Part shown: positions 1-8,333 of the stretch, in pieces
How positions within the stretch are numbered: position 1 is the first letter of the stretch
Layout: each line of letters opens with the position of its first letter
Assembly: GCF_001642695.1 (NCBI RefSeq)
Contig: NZ_LWCC02000005.1
Coordinates: 165,702 to 198,757, forward strand
Length of the DNA: 33,056 nucleotides
Direction: 5' to 3'
Origin: Streptomyces chilikensis
GTDB taxonomy: Bacteria > Actinomycetota > Actinomycetes > Streptomycetales > Streptomycetaceae
Notes under the pieces: model-generated
Told to the model about the DNA's origin: nothing
Seen by the model: the letters and a program-made list of their open reading frames with translations, nothing else
Database searches by the model: none
Made by a program: the position numbers and the translations under genes

Positions 1-342
1 CAGCGGACCCCCTCCGCCGCCGCACCGGGCCAGGCAGGCGCCCTTCCCCGGCGCAGGCCCGCGGGGACCGGAACCCCCGCCACGGGCCCCGGCGCCGCCG
101 CGGCCTCCACGCTTCCCAAGCGCCGCCGCGGCCAGACCTTCGCCGCCGCGCACCCCGAAGGCCTGCCGGGCGCGGCCGGCACCGCGGACGACGGTGCCCC
201 CGCGCCTTCCTCGCTCCCCCGGCCGGCCCGCCACGGCGCGCGGTTCCACGCGTTCCGGACCGCCGTGACCGGCCGGGCCGACCGGGCCGGCCAGGAGAAC
301 GCCACCCCCCGCTCGTCCGGCCCGGCGACAGCCGAGGACTAG
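1..342 (+). CDS. cvnA: Conservon sensor kinase-like protein CvnA, C-terminal end (partial)
   Basis: The frame is open from base 1 and ends at TAG 340-342, giving the last 113 residues of a protein whose start lies outside the window. The segment is Pro/Ala/Arg-rich and contains the stretch LPKRRRGQTFAAAHP. A low-complexity cytoplasmic tail with a basic RGQT motif is usual after the HATPase domain of conservon sensor proteins. No catalytic part is visible, so the call rests on the tail and on the genes that follow it in the invariant order B-C-D-P450. In studied conservons the A protein is a membrane sensor that assembles with B, C and D in a complex likened to eukaryotic G-protein signalling. 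Forty-seven bases separate it from cvnB. Identity is likely, but inferred mainly from context. Confidence 0.8.
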   Translation, partial: QRTPSAAAPGQAGALPRRRPAGTGTPATGPGAAAASTLPKRRRGQTFAAAHPEGLPGAAGTADDGAPAPSSLPRPARHGARFHAFRTAVTGRADRAGQENATPRSSGPATAED

Positions 343-389
343 GACTTCCCCCAAGCCCCCGCGAGCGCCGACACCCGAGGAAGCGACAG

Positions 390-827
390 ATGAACCACGA
401 CCACAGCCGCATCGCAGAGCTCACCTGGCTCCTGGAGGGCCTGCTCGAACGGACCCCGGGAGCACGCCACGCCCTGGTGCTCTCCCGGGACGGCCTGAAG
501 CTGTGCCACTCCCCCGAGCTCACCGTCGACCAGGCGGACCAGCTGGCCGCCATATCGGCGGGCATCCAGTCCCTCGCCCAGGGCGCCTCCGCCGAGTTCG
601 GCAACGGCGACGGCGGTGTGCGGCAGTCGATGACGGAGTTCCACGGCGGCCTGCTGTTCATCGTCGAGGCGGGGGCCGGCGCCCACATCGCGGTGGTCGC
701 CGAGGAGGAGGCCGACCCCGGCCTGGTCGGGCACACCATGCAGGAGCTGATCGAGCAGCTCGGCGAGCACCTGAGCACGCCGCCCCGGGAGTCCTCCGAC
801 CCGGCCGTCCAGGTCGCCACGTCGTGA
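390..827 (+). CDS. cvnB: Roadblock/LC7 domain protein CvnB
   Basis: This is a 145-residue Roadblock/LC7 protein. Residues about 10-105 form the single domain, with the family's typical start (ELTWLLEGLLERTPGARHALVLSRDGL) and the later hydrophobic strand GGLLFIVEAGAGAHIAVVAEE. Roadblock proteins bind small GTPases and often act as GTPase-activating or scaffold subunits; in conservons CvnB interacts with CvnA and CvnD. The ATG is preceded by GAGGAAG at about seven bases. Its stop TGA overlaps the GTG of the next gene in GTGA, so the two are translationally coupled. Length and composition are ordinary for the family. The direct evidence is the domain pattern and its place in the cvn order. Confidence 0.93.
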   Translation: MNHDHSRIAELTWLLEGLLERTPGARHALVLSRDGLKLCHSPELTVDQADQLAAISAGIQSLAQGASAEFGNGDGGVRQSMTEFHGGLLFIVEAGAGAHIAVVAEEEADPGLVGHTMQELIEQLGEHLSTPPRESSDPAVQVATS

Positions 828-1180
828 ACCGGCCGGGGCCCGACGACCGGCCGGACCGGCTGTACACCCTCACCTCGGGGCGCAGCCGGCCCTCCCGGGA
901 GGACCTGGACCTGGTGACGCTGATCGTCACCGAGAGCGAACCGGCGGCGGGACTGTCGTCGGAACTCACGGCGATCCTGCGTCTGTGCGTCCACCCCACC
1001 TCGGTGGTCGAGATCTCCGCCGAGCTCGGCCTGCCCGTGTCCATCACGAAGATCCTCGTATCGGACCTTCTGGACGCGGGCCGGGCCACCGCCCGTCATC
1101 CGCGGTACACAGCGTCCGGCCGTCCGGAGCTGGATCCCGCCACACTGGAGAAGGTGCTCGTTGGACTCCGCGCTCTCTGA
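824..1180 (+). CDS. cvnC: DUF742 family protein CvnC
   Basis: The gene begins at GTG 824, inside the cvnB stop (GTGA), and encodes 118 residues. The N-terminus RLYTLTSGRSRP is followed by LVTLIV and a helical region (LRLCVHPTSVVEISAELGLPVSITKILVSDLLDAG) with the look of a winged-helix, as in DUF742 proteins, which are fixed third members of conservons. The usual role is as part of the membrane-associated CvnA-B-C-D complex; no enzymatic activity is known. A longer open frame exists upstream, but it lies inside cvnB and has no family resemblance, so the coupled GTG is preferred. The 3' end overlaps cvnD by 20 bases. Confidence 0.92.
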   Translation: MNRPGPDDRPDRLYTLTSGRSRPSREDLDLVTLIVTESEPAAGLSSELTAILRLCVHPTSVVEISAELGLPVSITKILVSDLLDAGRATARHPRYTASGRPELDPATLEKVLVGLRAL

Positions 1181-1790
1181 AACCCGGCCCGCGCCCGACG
1201 GGCCGCGGGCCCCGCTCGGCGACCGCGCCAGCAACGGCCTGAAGATCGTCGTCGTGGGCGGTTTCGGGGTCGGCAAGACGACCCTGGTCCGTTCGGTGAG
1301 CGAGATCCGTCCGCTCAACACCGAGGAGACGATGACGCGGGCGGGCGTCCCCACCGACGACACGCGGCACGTGCCGGAGAAGACGGGGACGACGGTCGCC
1401 TTCGACTTCGGGCGGATCACCCTCGACGAGGAGACCGTCCTCTACCTGTTCGGCGCGCCCGGCCAGGAGCGGTTCTGGTTCCTGTGGGACCGCCTGTTCG
1501 CCGGGACCATCGGCGCGGTGGTCCTGGTCGACGACCGGCGTCTGGACGACTCCTGGTACGCGATCGACCGGCTCGAGCACCACGGCACCCCGTTCATCGT
1601 GGCCCGCAACGACTTCGGCGGTCCCCCGCACACCCTCGAGGAGATCCGGGACGCGCTCGACCTGGACCCGTCCATCCCCCTGATCGACTGCGACGCCCGT
1701 TCCCGGGAGTCCAGCAAGCGGGTGCTGCTCACCCTGGCGGAGCACCTGCAGACCCTCCACGGGGCCCACGCCGCGGCCCTCGTCCGGTGA
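1161..1790 (+). CDS. cvnD: Conservon GTP-binding protein CvnD
   Basis: This is a 209-residue P-loop protein. Walker A (GGFGVGKTT) is at residues 33-41, the G3-like switch GAPGQERF follows, and ARND stands where the G4 NKxD motif is expected. It is a Ras/Arf-like small GTPase, the nucleotide-binding member of a conservon. The start is TTG 1161: the sequence GGAGAAGG ends six bases before it and no other in-frame start gives a sensible N-terminus, so the gene overlaps cvnC by 20 bases. Its stop lies seven bases before the first P450 ATG. By analogy it cycles between GTP and GDP with CvnB as partner and transmits the CvnA signal to the output P450s, but nothing in the sequence identifies the signal. 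Confidence 0.94.
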   Translation: MDSALSETRPAPDGPRAPLGDRASNGLKIVVVGGFGVGKTTLVRSVSEIRPLNTEETMTRAGVPTDDTRHVPEKTGTTVAFDFGRITLDEETVLYLFGAPGQERFWFLWDRLFAGTIGAVVLVDDRRLDDSWYAIDRLEHHGTPFIVARNDFGGPPHTLEEIRDALDLDPSIPLIDCDARSRESSKRVLLTLAEHLQTLHGAHAAALVR

Positions 1791-1797
1791 GGCCGAG

Positions 1798-3069
1798 ATG
1801 AACACTTCTGCCCAGACCTCCGCGCAGGACGGTGTCTGCCCCGTCGACCTGCTGGCGGACGAGCGCTTCCACACCGCGCCGCACGCCCAGTACCGGGACA
1901 TGAGGGCCCGGTACGGTCCGGTGGTGCCGGTGGTGTTCGCCGGTTTCCCGGCCTGGCTGGTGATCGGCTACCGGGAACTGCACCAGGTCACCAGCGACCC
2001 CGAGCTGTTCCCCCGCGACGCCGGCCTGTGGAACCAGTGGCCGCACGTGCCCGCGGACTGGCCGCTGCGGCCGATGCTGGGCGAGCGCGTCCCCTGCGTG
2101 TACTTCACCGTGGGCGAGGAGCACCGCCGTCACACCCGCATGGTGAACGCGGTGCTGGAGCAGACCGACGCCTTCGCGCTGCGCCGGGAGACCGAGGAGC
2201 TGGCGGACCGGTTGATCGACGGTTTCTGCGGCCGCGGGAGCGCCGACCTGGTCGACGAGTTCGCGATGGCGCTGCCCATCCTGACCCTGGCCCGGCTGGC
2301 GGGCTTCCCCGACGAGGACGGTCCGCGGATCGCCCGGATCATCCAGCGGCTCTCCGACGCCGGACCGGACGCCCAGAAGGCGAACGACGAGTTCGGCGAG
2401 AGCATGCGGGAGCTGCTGCACTCCAAGCGGGAGCTGCCCGGTCCGGACATCGCCTCGCGGATGCTCGCCCACGACAGCGGCGCGGACGCGCCGTTCACCG
2501 AGGAGGAGATGGTCTGGGACCTGCGGGCCGTCGTGGCCGCCGGCTACCTCCAGACCACGGACTGGATCGGCAACTCGATCCGTCTGATGCTCACCGACGA
2601 GCGCTTCGCGACCGCGCTGGGCGGAGCCCGCCAGAGCATCGCGCAGGCCATGAACGAGGTGCTCTGGGAGGACACCCCCGCCCAGATGCTGCCCAACCGG
2701 TGGGCGGCCCGCGACACCACGCTGGGCGGGCGCGTCGTGCGCGCCGGCGACCTGATCCTGCTCGGGTACGGCGGGGCCAACCTGGACCCGCACGTGCGCC
2801 AGGACCTCACGGCCGGCCGGACCGTGGTCGCGGCGGGCAACAGCGCCCACCTGTCCTTCAGCCACGGCGAGTACCGGTGCCCCTTCCCCGCCCAGGAGAT
2901 CGCCGAGATCATCGCGCGGACCGGGATCGAGGTGCTCCTCGACCGGCTGCCCGACCTGGAGCTGACGGTCCCCGCCGAGTCCCTGATGCGCCGCCCCTCC
3001 CCGTTCATGCGGGGCTTCACGTCGCTGCCGGTGCGCTTCACCGCCGTCCGAGCCGTGGGAGACCACTGA
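1798..3069 (+). CDS. cvnE: Conservon cytochrome P450, degenerate (CvnE-type)
   Basis: This 423-residue protein has the bacterial soluble P450 fold. The heme-loop cysteine is retained: FSHGEYRC places it at residue 361, although the usual FGxGxHxC glycines are partly replaced. Two other hallmarks are altered. The K-helix ExxR reads E287-V-L-W290, with Trp for Arg. The I-helix (A/G)Gx(D/E)T reads AGYLQTT near residues 248-254, so the acid/threonine pair used for O2 activation is missing. The downstream paralogue, whose Cys is also residue 361, keeps all of these. CvnE is the usual first P450 of P450-bearing conservons. The protein may bind heme without ordinary monooxygenase activity, or act as a sensor or partner; that is inference. 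The gene overlaps the next by four bases (ATGA). Confidence 0.9.
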   Translation: MNTSAQTSAQDGVCPVDLLADERFHTAPHAQYRDMRARYGPVVPVVFAGFPAWLVIGYRELHQVTSDPELFPRDAGLWNQWPHVPADWPLRPMLGERVPCVYFTVGEEHRRHTRMVNAVLEQTDAFALRRETEELADRLIDGFCGRGSADLVDEFAMALPILTLARLAGFPDEDGPRIARIIQRLSDAGPDAQKANDEFGESMRELLHSKRELPGPDIASRMLAHDSGADAPFTEEEMVWDLRAVVAAGYLQTTDWIGNSIRLMLTDERFATALGGARQSIAQAMNEVLWEDTPAQMLPNRWAARDTTLGGRVVRAGDLILLGYGGANLDPHVRQDLTAGRTVVAAGNSAHLSFSHGEYRCPFPAQEIAEIIARTGIEVLLDRLPDLELTVPAESLMRRPSPFMRGFTSLPVRFTAVRAVGDH

Positions 3070-4310
3070 TGAAGTGCCCCTACAGCGGTGCCGCCACCGC
3101 CGAACCGCTGGTGATCGACCCGATGGTCCGGGACCTGGACGGCGAGACCGAGCGCCTGGTCGCGGCGGGACCGGTGGTCCCGGTCGACCTGCTCGGCGTG
3201 CCCGCCTGGTCGGTGACCCGGCACGCCGTCGCCCGGGACCTGCTGCTCGACCCCCGTCTGGTCAAGGACCTGAACGAGTGGCGGCTGTGGCGGGAAGGGG
3301 TGGTCACCCGTGACTGGCCGCTGATCACCATGATCGACGCCGGCCGTTCGATGTTCACCGTGGACGGCGCCGACCACCGGCGGCTGCGCACCAAGACCGC
3401 GCAGGCGCTCACGCCCCGGCGCATCGAGGCGATACGCGAGGACATCGTCGCCTTCACCCGGGAACTCCTCGACGCGATGGAGGAGGCCGGCCGCGACGGC
3501 TCCCCCGTGGACATGAAGGCGGTCTTCGCCCAGCCGCTGCCGATGCGGGTGGTGTGCCTGCTGCTGGACGTCCCCGAGGGGAGCCAGCCCTGGCTGGCCG
3601 ACGGGTACAAGCGGTTCTTCTCCATGCTCACGCCGCACGAGGAGCGGCTGGAGATCCTGGAGACCTTCGACCGGTGGTACCTCGACCTCATCCGGGAGCG
3701 CAGGGCGCACCCGGGTGACGACCTGCTCAGCGCGCTCATCCACAGCGAGGAGGGCGGCGAGCCGCTCACCGAGGACGAGGTCCTCGGCAACCTCAAGGCG
3801 CTGGTGGCCGCGGGGCACGAGACCACCATCGACCTGATCACCAGTGCGACCCGGGCCCTGCTGAACCACCCGGACCAGCTCGAGCTGGTGCGGGCGGGGA
3901 AGGTGCCGTGGGAGGCGGTGGTCGAGGAGACCCTGCGCTGGGACCCGGCCAACAGCCACCTGCTGATGCGTTTCCCGACGGAGGACCTGGCCGTGGGCGG
4001 CACGGTCATCCCCAAGGGCGACGGCGTGGTCATGTCCTACCGCGCGATCAACCGCGACCCGGAGCAGCACGGGGCGGACGCGGACAGGTTCGACGTCACC
4101 CGGCGGCTCCCGATCCGCCACATGGCGTTCGGTCACGGACCGCACATCTGCCCCGGCGCCGCGCTCTCCCGCCTGGAGGCGGCCATCGCCCTGCCGGCCC
4201 TCTTCGAGCGGTTCCCGCGGATGCGGCCGGCCGTGCCGGACGAGGAGATCCGGAACCTCCCGGTGATGACGCAGAACGACCTGGTGGCGTTCCCGGTGTT
4301 CCTGGCCTGA
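3069..4310 (+). CDS. cvnF: Conservon cytochrome P450 (CvnF-type), canonical
   Basis: This 413-residue P450 has a complete set of motifs: I-helix AGHETT at 248-253, ExxR as E287-T-L-R290, and heme loop FGHGPHICPG with the axial Cys at 361. It should be an active soluble monooxygenase drawing electrons from a ferredoxin system not encoded here. The ATG at 3069 overlaps the preceding stop (ATGA), so it is co-translated with the degenerate P450, and a longer in-frame extension runs only through the body of that gene. The operon ends here with a strong hairpin. Substrate cannot be read from sequence. Its pairing with a degenerate sister of matching motif positions suggests duplication within the operon. 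Confidence 0.93.
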   Translation: MKCPYSGAATAEPLVIDPMVRDLDGETERLVAAGPVVPVDLLGVPAWSVTRHAVARDLLLDPRLVKDLNEWRLWREGVVTRDWPLITMIDAGRSMFTVDGADHRRLRTKTAQALTPRRIEAIREDIVAFTRELLDAMEEAGRDGSPVDMKAVFAQPLPMRVVCLLLDVPEGSQPWLADGYKRFFSMLTPHEERLEILETFDRWYLDLIRERRAHPGDDLLSALIHSEEGGEPLTEDEVLGNLKALVAAGHETTIDLITSATRALLNHPDQLELVRAGKVPWEAVVEETLRWDPANSHLLMRFPTEDLAVGGTVIPKGDGVVMSYRAINRDPEQHGADADRFDVTRRLPIRHMAFGHGPHICPGAALSRLEAAIALPALFERFPRMRPAVPDEEIRNLPVMTQNDLVAFPVFLA

Positions 4311-4316
4311 CGCGCC

Positions 4317-4376
4317 GTCCACGCCGGAGCCCCGGCCCGCCGCCCCACGGCCGCGGTCCGGGGCTCCGGCGTGGAC
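4317..4376 (+). terminator. Strong hairpin terminator of the conservon operon
   Basis: Arms 4317-4335 and 4358-4376 are perfectly complementary over 19 bp with a 22-base loop, six bases after the cvnF stop. There is no T-run, which is normal for terminators in high-GC actinomycetes. The next gene is on the opposite strand, so the structure could also serve its 3' end. Confidence 0.85.
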
Positions 4377-4479
4377 GGGGCGGGCGGAGGCGGAGGCCGG
4401 GGCGGGCAAGGACCGGCGCGCCGTGCTCCGCGCGCCAGGCCCCGGCGCGTCAGGCGTCAGTGCGTCCGGCGTCGGCGCG

Positions 4480-5214
4480 TCAGGCCCCGGCGCCGGCGCG
4501 TCCGGTGGCCACGGCGGCGAAGCGGTGGGCGACGGTGCGCCAGACCTCGGCGGCGGCCGCCTCGTCCTGCCGGGCGCGGGCGAGCAGTTCCGCGTGGTCG
4601 AAGCCGTTGCGGGCGAGCCGGCCGGGGTTCCAGTGGACGAGGTCCTCGGCGCCGGTCTCCGGGTGGAACTGCACGCCCCAGGCGGCGGGGCCGACCCTGA
4701 ACGCCTGGTACGGGCAGGTCCGCGAGCGGGCCAGCCAGTGCGCGGCGGGCGGCAGCGCGGTGACGGCGTCCACGTGGTGCTCGACGGCGGTGACCCGCCC
4801 GGGCAGGCCGTGGAGGAGCGGGTCCCCGGCGACGGCGCCGGGCAGCAGGGTGAGCGGGGTGCTGCCCGCCTCGGGGGCGCCGTGCCCGGCGCGGACCTCG
4901 CCGCCCGCGACCTGGGCGAGGAGCTGGCCGCCCAGGCAGATGCCGAAGTAGGGCAGGCCGGTGTCCAGCGCCCGCCGGGTCAGCGCGCGGACGGCGGGGA
5001 GCCAGGGCGCGCGGACGTCGTCGTCCGGCATGAAGGGGCCGCCGAGGACCACCAGGGCGGCGTGACGGCCGGCGGCCGGGGCGTCGGGGAGCGCAGCCCC
5101 GGTGTGGGCCTCGACCACCTCGCAGCCGAGGCCCGCCTCGTCCAGCCAGTCCCCCCAGCGGCGGGGGCCGCCTCCGGGGAAGTTCTGGATCACGAGAGCG
5201 GTGGGCGCGGTCAT
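4480..5214 (-). CDS. Class I glutamine amidotransferase-like protein
   Basis: This 244-residue protein resembles the glutaminase domain of GMP synthase. The nucleophile elbow FGICLGGQ places Cys at 93, and the catalytic His/Glu pair is seen in QFHPE (H184, E186); the N-terminal strand ALVIQNF and the GGPFMPDDD oxyanion region fit the family. Such stand-alone proteins hydrolyse glutamine or gamma-glutamyl compounds and often carry a GMP-synthase name without the synthase domain. The start ATG at 5214 follows AAGGGA at about six bases; longer open frame upstream is not supported by composition. It is monocistronic and divergent from the APH-type kinase, sharing a 187-base intergenic region in which I see no convincing promoter pair. 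True substrate unknown. Confidence 0.88.
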   Translation of the reverse strand: MTAPTALVIQNFPGGGPRRWGDWLDEAGLGCEVVEAHTGAALPDAPAAGRHAALVVLGGPFMPDDDVRAPWLPAVRALTRRALDTGLPYFGICLGGQLLAQVAGGEVRAGHGAPEAGSTPLTLLPGAVAGDPLLHGLPGRVTAVEHHVDAVTALPPAAHWLARSRTCPYQAFRVGPAAWGVQFHPETGAEDLVHWNPGRLARNGFDHAELLARARQDEAAAAEVWRTVAHRFAAVATGRAGAGA

Positions 5215-5401
5215 GGGTGTCCCTTCGACGCGGCGGGCCCCGGCGCGGCCGGCCTCCGGCGTGGTGATCCCTACCCCCGGCGGGCTCCGGCCAGTGCCCG
5301 AAGGCGCCCGGGAACGCGGAACGCTTCTTCCCCCGCGCGGGCGGTGGCTGCCAGGATGGCGGAGCCATCGGCGCGGGGTGGTGAGCGCGAGGGGGAACGA
5401 C

Positions 5402-6448
5402 ATGATCGAACCCGTTGGGGACGAGTGCCTGCGGGCCCGTCTGGTCGCGGCGTTGGAGGACGCCGGATTCGGGTGGGAACAGGTGGCCGGCTGCCGGAGG
5501 CTGGGCGGCGGCACCTTCAGCGACGTCTACGGGGTGAGGACCGCGGAGGGCGCCCGCGCGGTGGTGAAACTCGCCCCCGCCACCGGCTCGCCCGTGCTGC
5601 GCTACGAGCGCGGCATCCTCGGCACGGAGGCCTGGTACCTGCGGACGGTCCGCGAGAGGACTTCCGTCCCGGTTCCCACGGTGCTGGCCGTGAGCGCCGG
5701 GGACGAGGGAGGGCCGGGCGACCACCTGGTGACGTCCGAGTGCCCCGGAGTGCCCTGGGAGGAGCTGGCGCGGAGCGTCGGCGCCGAGGCGCGGGCGGCG
5801 CTCCGCGAGGAGCTCGGCGGCCACATGGCCCGGGTGCACGCCGTCACCGGCACGGAGGGGTTCGGCTATCCGGCGCTGCCGTTCGGCCCGCTGCGGTCCG
5901 GCTGGCGCGAGGCCTTCCTGGAGATGGTGGACTCGGTGCTGGACGACGCCGGGCGCTTCGGGGTCACCCTCCCGCGGCCCGCCGGGGAGATCCGCGACGT
6001 GATCGCCGCCGAGAGCTCCTCGCTCGACGAGGTGACGACTCCGCGGCTGGTCCACTGGGACCTGTGGGACGGCAACATCCTCGCCGAGCGGCGGCCGGAC
6101 GGGCCGCGGATCACGGCGCTGATCGACGCGGAACGCGCCCTGTGGGGCGACCCGGTCGCGGAGCTGGTGTCGCTGGCCCTCTTCCACGACATCACGCGGG
6201 ACGAGCCCTTCCTCCGCGGCTACCGCGCCGCGGGCGGCTCCGTGTCCTTCGACGCCTCCACCCGCAACCGGATGGCCCTCTACCGCGCCTACCTGTACCT
6301 GATCATGTGGGTGGAGGCGCGGCCCCGGCGGTTCGGGGCCGCGCAGCTCGCCTGGCTGGAGCGGGACGTTTTCGAGCCGCTCGGGGTGATGCTGGACGCC
6401 TGGGCCCGGGGGGAGGGGCCGGTGGCCCACTGGTGGCCTAGGGGATGA
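5402..6448 (+). CDS. APH-family (aminoglycoside/choline kinase-like) phosphotransferase
   Basis: This 348-residue protein has the aminoglycoside phosphotransferase fold. A glycine-rich loop LGGGTF lies at about 34-39, the ATP-lysine in VVKLAP is K56, the catalytic loop HWDLWDGN gives H218, D220 and N225, and the metal-binding aspartate of IDAE is D242. All residues needed for phosphoryl transfer are present, so it is probably active. The family covers antibiotic kinases, fructosamine kinases and homoserine kinases; the sequence alone does not show which, and an aminoglycoside-resistance role should not be assumed. The ATG at 5402 is preceded by GAGGGGG. The 3' end overlaps the convergent alcohol dehydrogenase gene by 11 bases, so mRNA collision is possible. 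Confidence 0.88.
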   Translation: MIEPVGDECLRARLVAALEDAGFGWEQVAGCRRLGGGTFSDVYGVRTAEGARAVVKLAPATGSPVLRYERGILGTEAWYLRTVRERTSVPVPTVLAVSAGDEGGPGDHLVTSECPGVPWEELARSVGAEARAALREELGGHMARVHAVTGTEGFGYPALPFGPLRSGWREAFLEMVDSVLDDAGRFGVTLPRPAGEIRDVIAAESSSLDEVTTPRLVHWDLWDGNILAERRPDGPRITALIDAERALWGDPVAELVSLALFHDITRDEPFLRGYRAAGGSVSFDASTRNRMALYRAYLYLIMWVEARPRRFGAAQLAWLERDVFEPLGVMLDAWARGEGPVAHWWPRG

Positions 6449-7451
6449 GCACCAGGCGGACGGGGTTGCCCTTCTTGGACGTGAGGGCCTCCACCGCCTC
6501 GGCCGCCTCGGTGAGCGGCAGGGTGCCGCTGATGGAGCGCGAGAAGTCCAGCCGTCCCAGTTCGACCATGCGCACCAGGTCCGCCACGTGCCGCGGTTCC
6601 GAGCCGTAGTGGCCGAGGATCTGCTTGCGCGTGTACTGGAACGGCCCGTCGTTCTCGACCGTCAGCGCCCCTCCGCTGATGCCCACCAGCACCAGCCGGC
6701 CGCCCGTCCTCAGGGCCTTCAGCGCCTGGCTCCGCACGGGCGCGACGCCCGCGAAGTCGATCGCCGCGTCCAGTCCCGTCCCCTTGGTGGCGGCGGCGAT
6801 CCGGGCGTCGAAGTCCGGGTCGGCGGGGTCCAGCGCGAGGTCCGCGCCGAACTCCAGCGCGCGCTCGCGGGCCGCCTCCACCGGGTCGACGGCGACGATC
6901 GGCGCCGCGCCGGCGAAGCGCAGCAACTGCACGCCGTGCGCGCCGAGGCCGCCGATGCCCCAGACGCCGACCGACTCGCCCGCCCTGATCCGTCCGGTCC
7001 ACTCGACGGCGCCCCAGGGGGTGGACACGGCGTCCGGGATGATGGCGGCCTGTTCGAACGGGAGGCTGTCGGGGATCGGCAGCAGCACCTCCGCGGGGGC
7101 GACCACGTACTCCGCCCAGCCGCCGTCGTAGTCGACGCCCATCGTCCACACCACGTCGTCGACGCGCTTGCCCGCGCCGACGACCACCCGCGCGCCGGGC
7201 CCGATGCCGGTGACGCCCTCACCGGGCGCGTCGACCTCGCCGGCCACCTCGTGCCCGAGCGTGACCTCGTCGCCCCGGAGCAGCATCGGGCGGAGCAGGC
7301 CTTCGATCAGGTGGACGTCGGAGAGACAGACGCCCGCCGCGCGGACCCGTACCCTCACCTCGCCCGGCCCCGGTTCGGGGAGCGGCACCTCCTTGACGCC
7401 GAAGGTCCTGGTGGCGAAGTTCATCCGGCCCGCCAGCATGGTGCGGTTCAT
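6438..7451 (-). CDS. Zinc-binding (MDR) alcohol dehydrogenase, structural-zinc lobe missing
   Basis: This 337-residue medium-chain dehydrogenase has an N-terminal GroES-like domain with the catalytic zinc ligand region AAGVCLSD (C42) and LGHE (H67, E68), and a Rossmann domain with GIGGLGAHG near 165-173. It should oxidise an alcohol or reduce an aldehyde with NAD(P). The loop that normally holds four cysteines for structural zinc (about residues 90-115) contains no cysteine at all. Start: ATG 7451 has AGGAAGGGA about eight bases upstream; an in-frame ATG at 7541 would add 30 residues unlike the family. It is convergent with the kinase gene. The 195-base space upstream, up to the next gene's stop at 7647, holds nothing I can identify. 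Confidence 0.92.
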   Translation of the reverse strand: MNRTMLAGRMNFATRTFGVKEVPLPEPGPGEVRVRVRAAGVCLSDVHLIEGLLRPMLLRGDEVTLGHEVAGEVDAPGEGVTGIGPGARVVVGAGKRVDDVVWTMGVDYDGGWAEYVVAPAEVLLPIPDSLPFEQAAIIPDAVSTPWGAVEWTGRIRAGESVGVWGIGGLGAHGVQLLRFAGAAPIVAVDPVEAARERALEFGADLALDPADPDFDARIAAATKGTGLDAAIDFAGVAPVRSQALKALRTGGRLVLVGISGGALTVENDGPFQYTRKQILGHYGSEPRHVADLVRMVELGRLDFSRSISGTLPLTEAAEAVEALTSKKGNPVRLVLIP

Positions 7452-7646
7452 GACGTGGGTCCCTTCCTGCCGCTGTCGTCTTCCGTCGGACGGACTGCCG
7501 TGTACCCACTCCGGCAGCGGCTCGCGCCGTTCCCCCCGCACGGCGGACGCTCCGCCGGTCCCGGTGCGGGCCGCGGCCGTCCCGCCGGCGGCGGCGCGGG
7601 CGGTGCCGGCGTCCCCGGATCCCGCCGCGTGTCCGCACGGGTGCGT

Positions 7647-8291
7647 TCAGTCCCGCGCGCAGTGCAGGTAGAGGTGCGGTTCCGGCGCCGCCTCGGGGTG
7701 GGCGGGGGTGAAGAGCACGGACCTCTCCTCGACGACGGTGAGGCCCGCGCCCCGGGCCAGCTCCTCGAACCCGGCCGCGGCGAAGCTGCTCACCCGGACC
7801 GGGTGGCCCATGAAGGCGTGCGGGACGTCGTCCACGTCCACCGGCACCGTCGCCAGCACCACCGTGCCGCCCGGCCGGACGGCACGGGCGAGGCGCCGCA
7901 CCAGGCCGGTCTGCTCCTCACGGGTCATCTGCAGCAGCGAGAAGTACACCGTGACGGCGTCGAACGACGCCTCCTCGAGCGGCAGCTCGCGGGCGTCGGC
8001 GAGCCGGAACCTGGCCCCGGGCACCTGACGGGAGGCCAGCTCGACCATCACCGGCGAGACGTCCACCCCCAGCACGTCGTGGCCGGCTCCGGCGAGGACC
8101 TCGGCGGTGGGCCGGCCGGTGCCGCTGCCCACGTCGAGGATCCGGCTGCCGGGCTCCAGCCGGTCCAGCAGCCACGCCAGCGAGGCGTGGTGGGCCTCGG
8201 ACCCGGCGAAGGCCTTCTCGTAGTCGGCTCCCAGGGCGTCGAAGAGCGCTTCCGGGCGGGGGCGGGCGGTGCCGCCGTGGGCGTCGGTCAT
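7647..8291 (-). CDS. Class I SAM-dependent methyltransferase
   Basis: This 214-residue protein begins with a helical segment and then motif I, ILDVGSGTGRP (from residue 51), followed by VLGVDVSPVMVELA (motif II acid) and RPGGTVVLATVP (motif for strand 5). This is the plain Methyltransf_11/25 fold with no extra substrate domain, so substrate is unknown. The start at 8291 has no clear ribosome-binding site, and only 42 bases separate it from the divergent GTG start at 8334, so the two genes share a very short promoter region and this mRNA may be leaderless. The 3' end has a stop at 7647-7649. Nothing odd in length or composition. Confidence 0.9.
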   Translation of the reverse strand: MTDAHGGTARPRPEALFDALGADYEKAFAGSEAHHASLAWLLDRLEPGSRILDVGSGTGRPTAEVLAGAGHDVLGVDVSPVMVELASRQVPGARFRLADARELPLEEASFDAVTVYFSLLQMTREEQTGLVRRLARAVRPGGTVVLATVPVDVDDVPHAFMGHPVRVSSFAAAGFEELARGAGLTVVEERSVLFTPAHPEAAPEPHLYLHCARD

Positions 8292-8333
8292 GGCGGCATC
8301 GTCGCACCGGGTGCGGAGGGGGACAATGGCGCG

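Noticed and set aside
1729-3066. Long minus-strand ORF (445 codons) antisense to the first P450
   Set aside because: Low-complexity, no family motif; a product of GC-rich codon use in the real gene. The same holds for the other long antisense or out-of-frame ORFs across the window.
4423-6441. 672-codon + strand ORF spanning the amidotransferase and kinase genes
   Set aside because: Runs antisense to one recognised gene and out of frame with another; composition is Arg/Gly/Pro junk.
7502-7507. GGGTAC on the minus strand upstream of the alcohol dehydrogenase as a SigB-type promoter
   Set aside because: No GNNT at the required distance.
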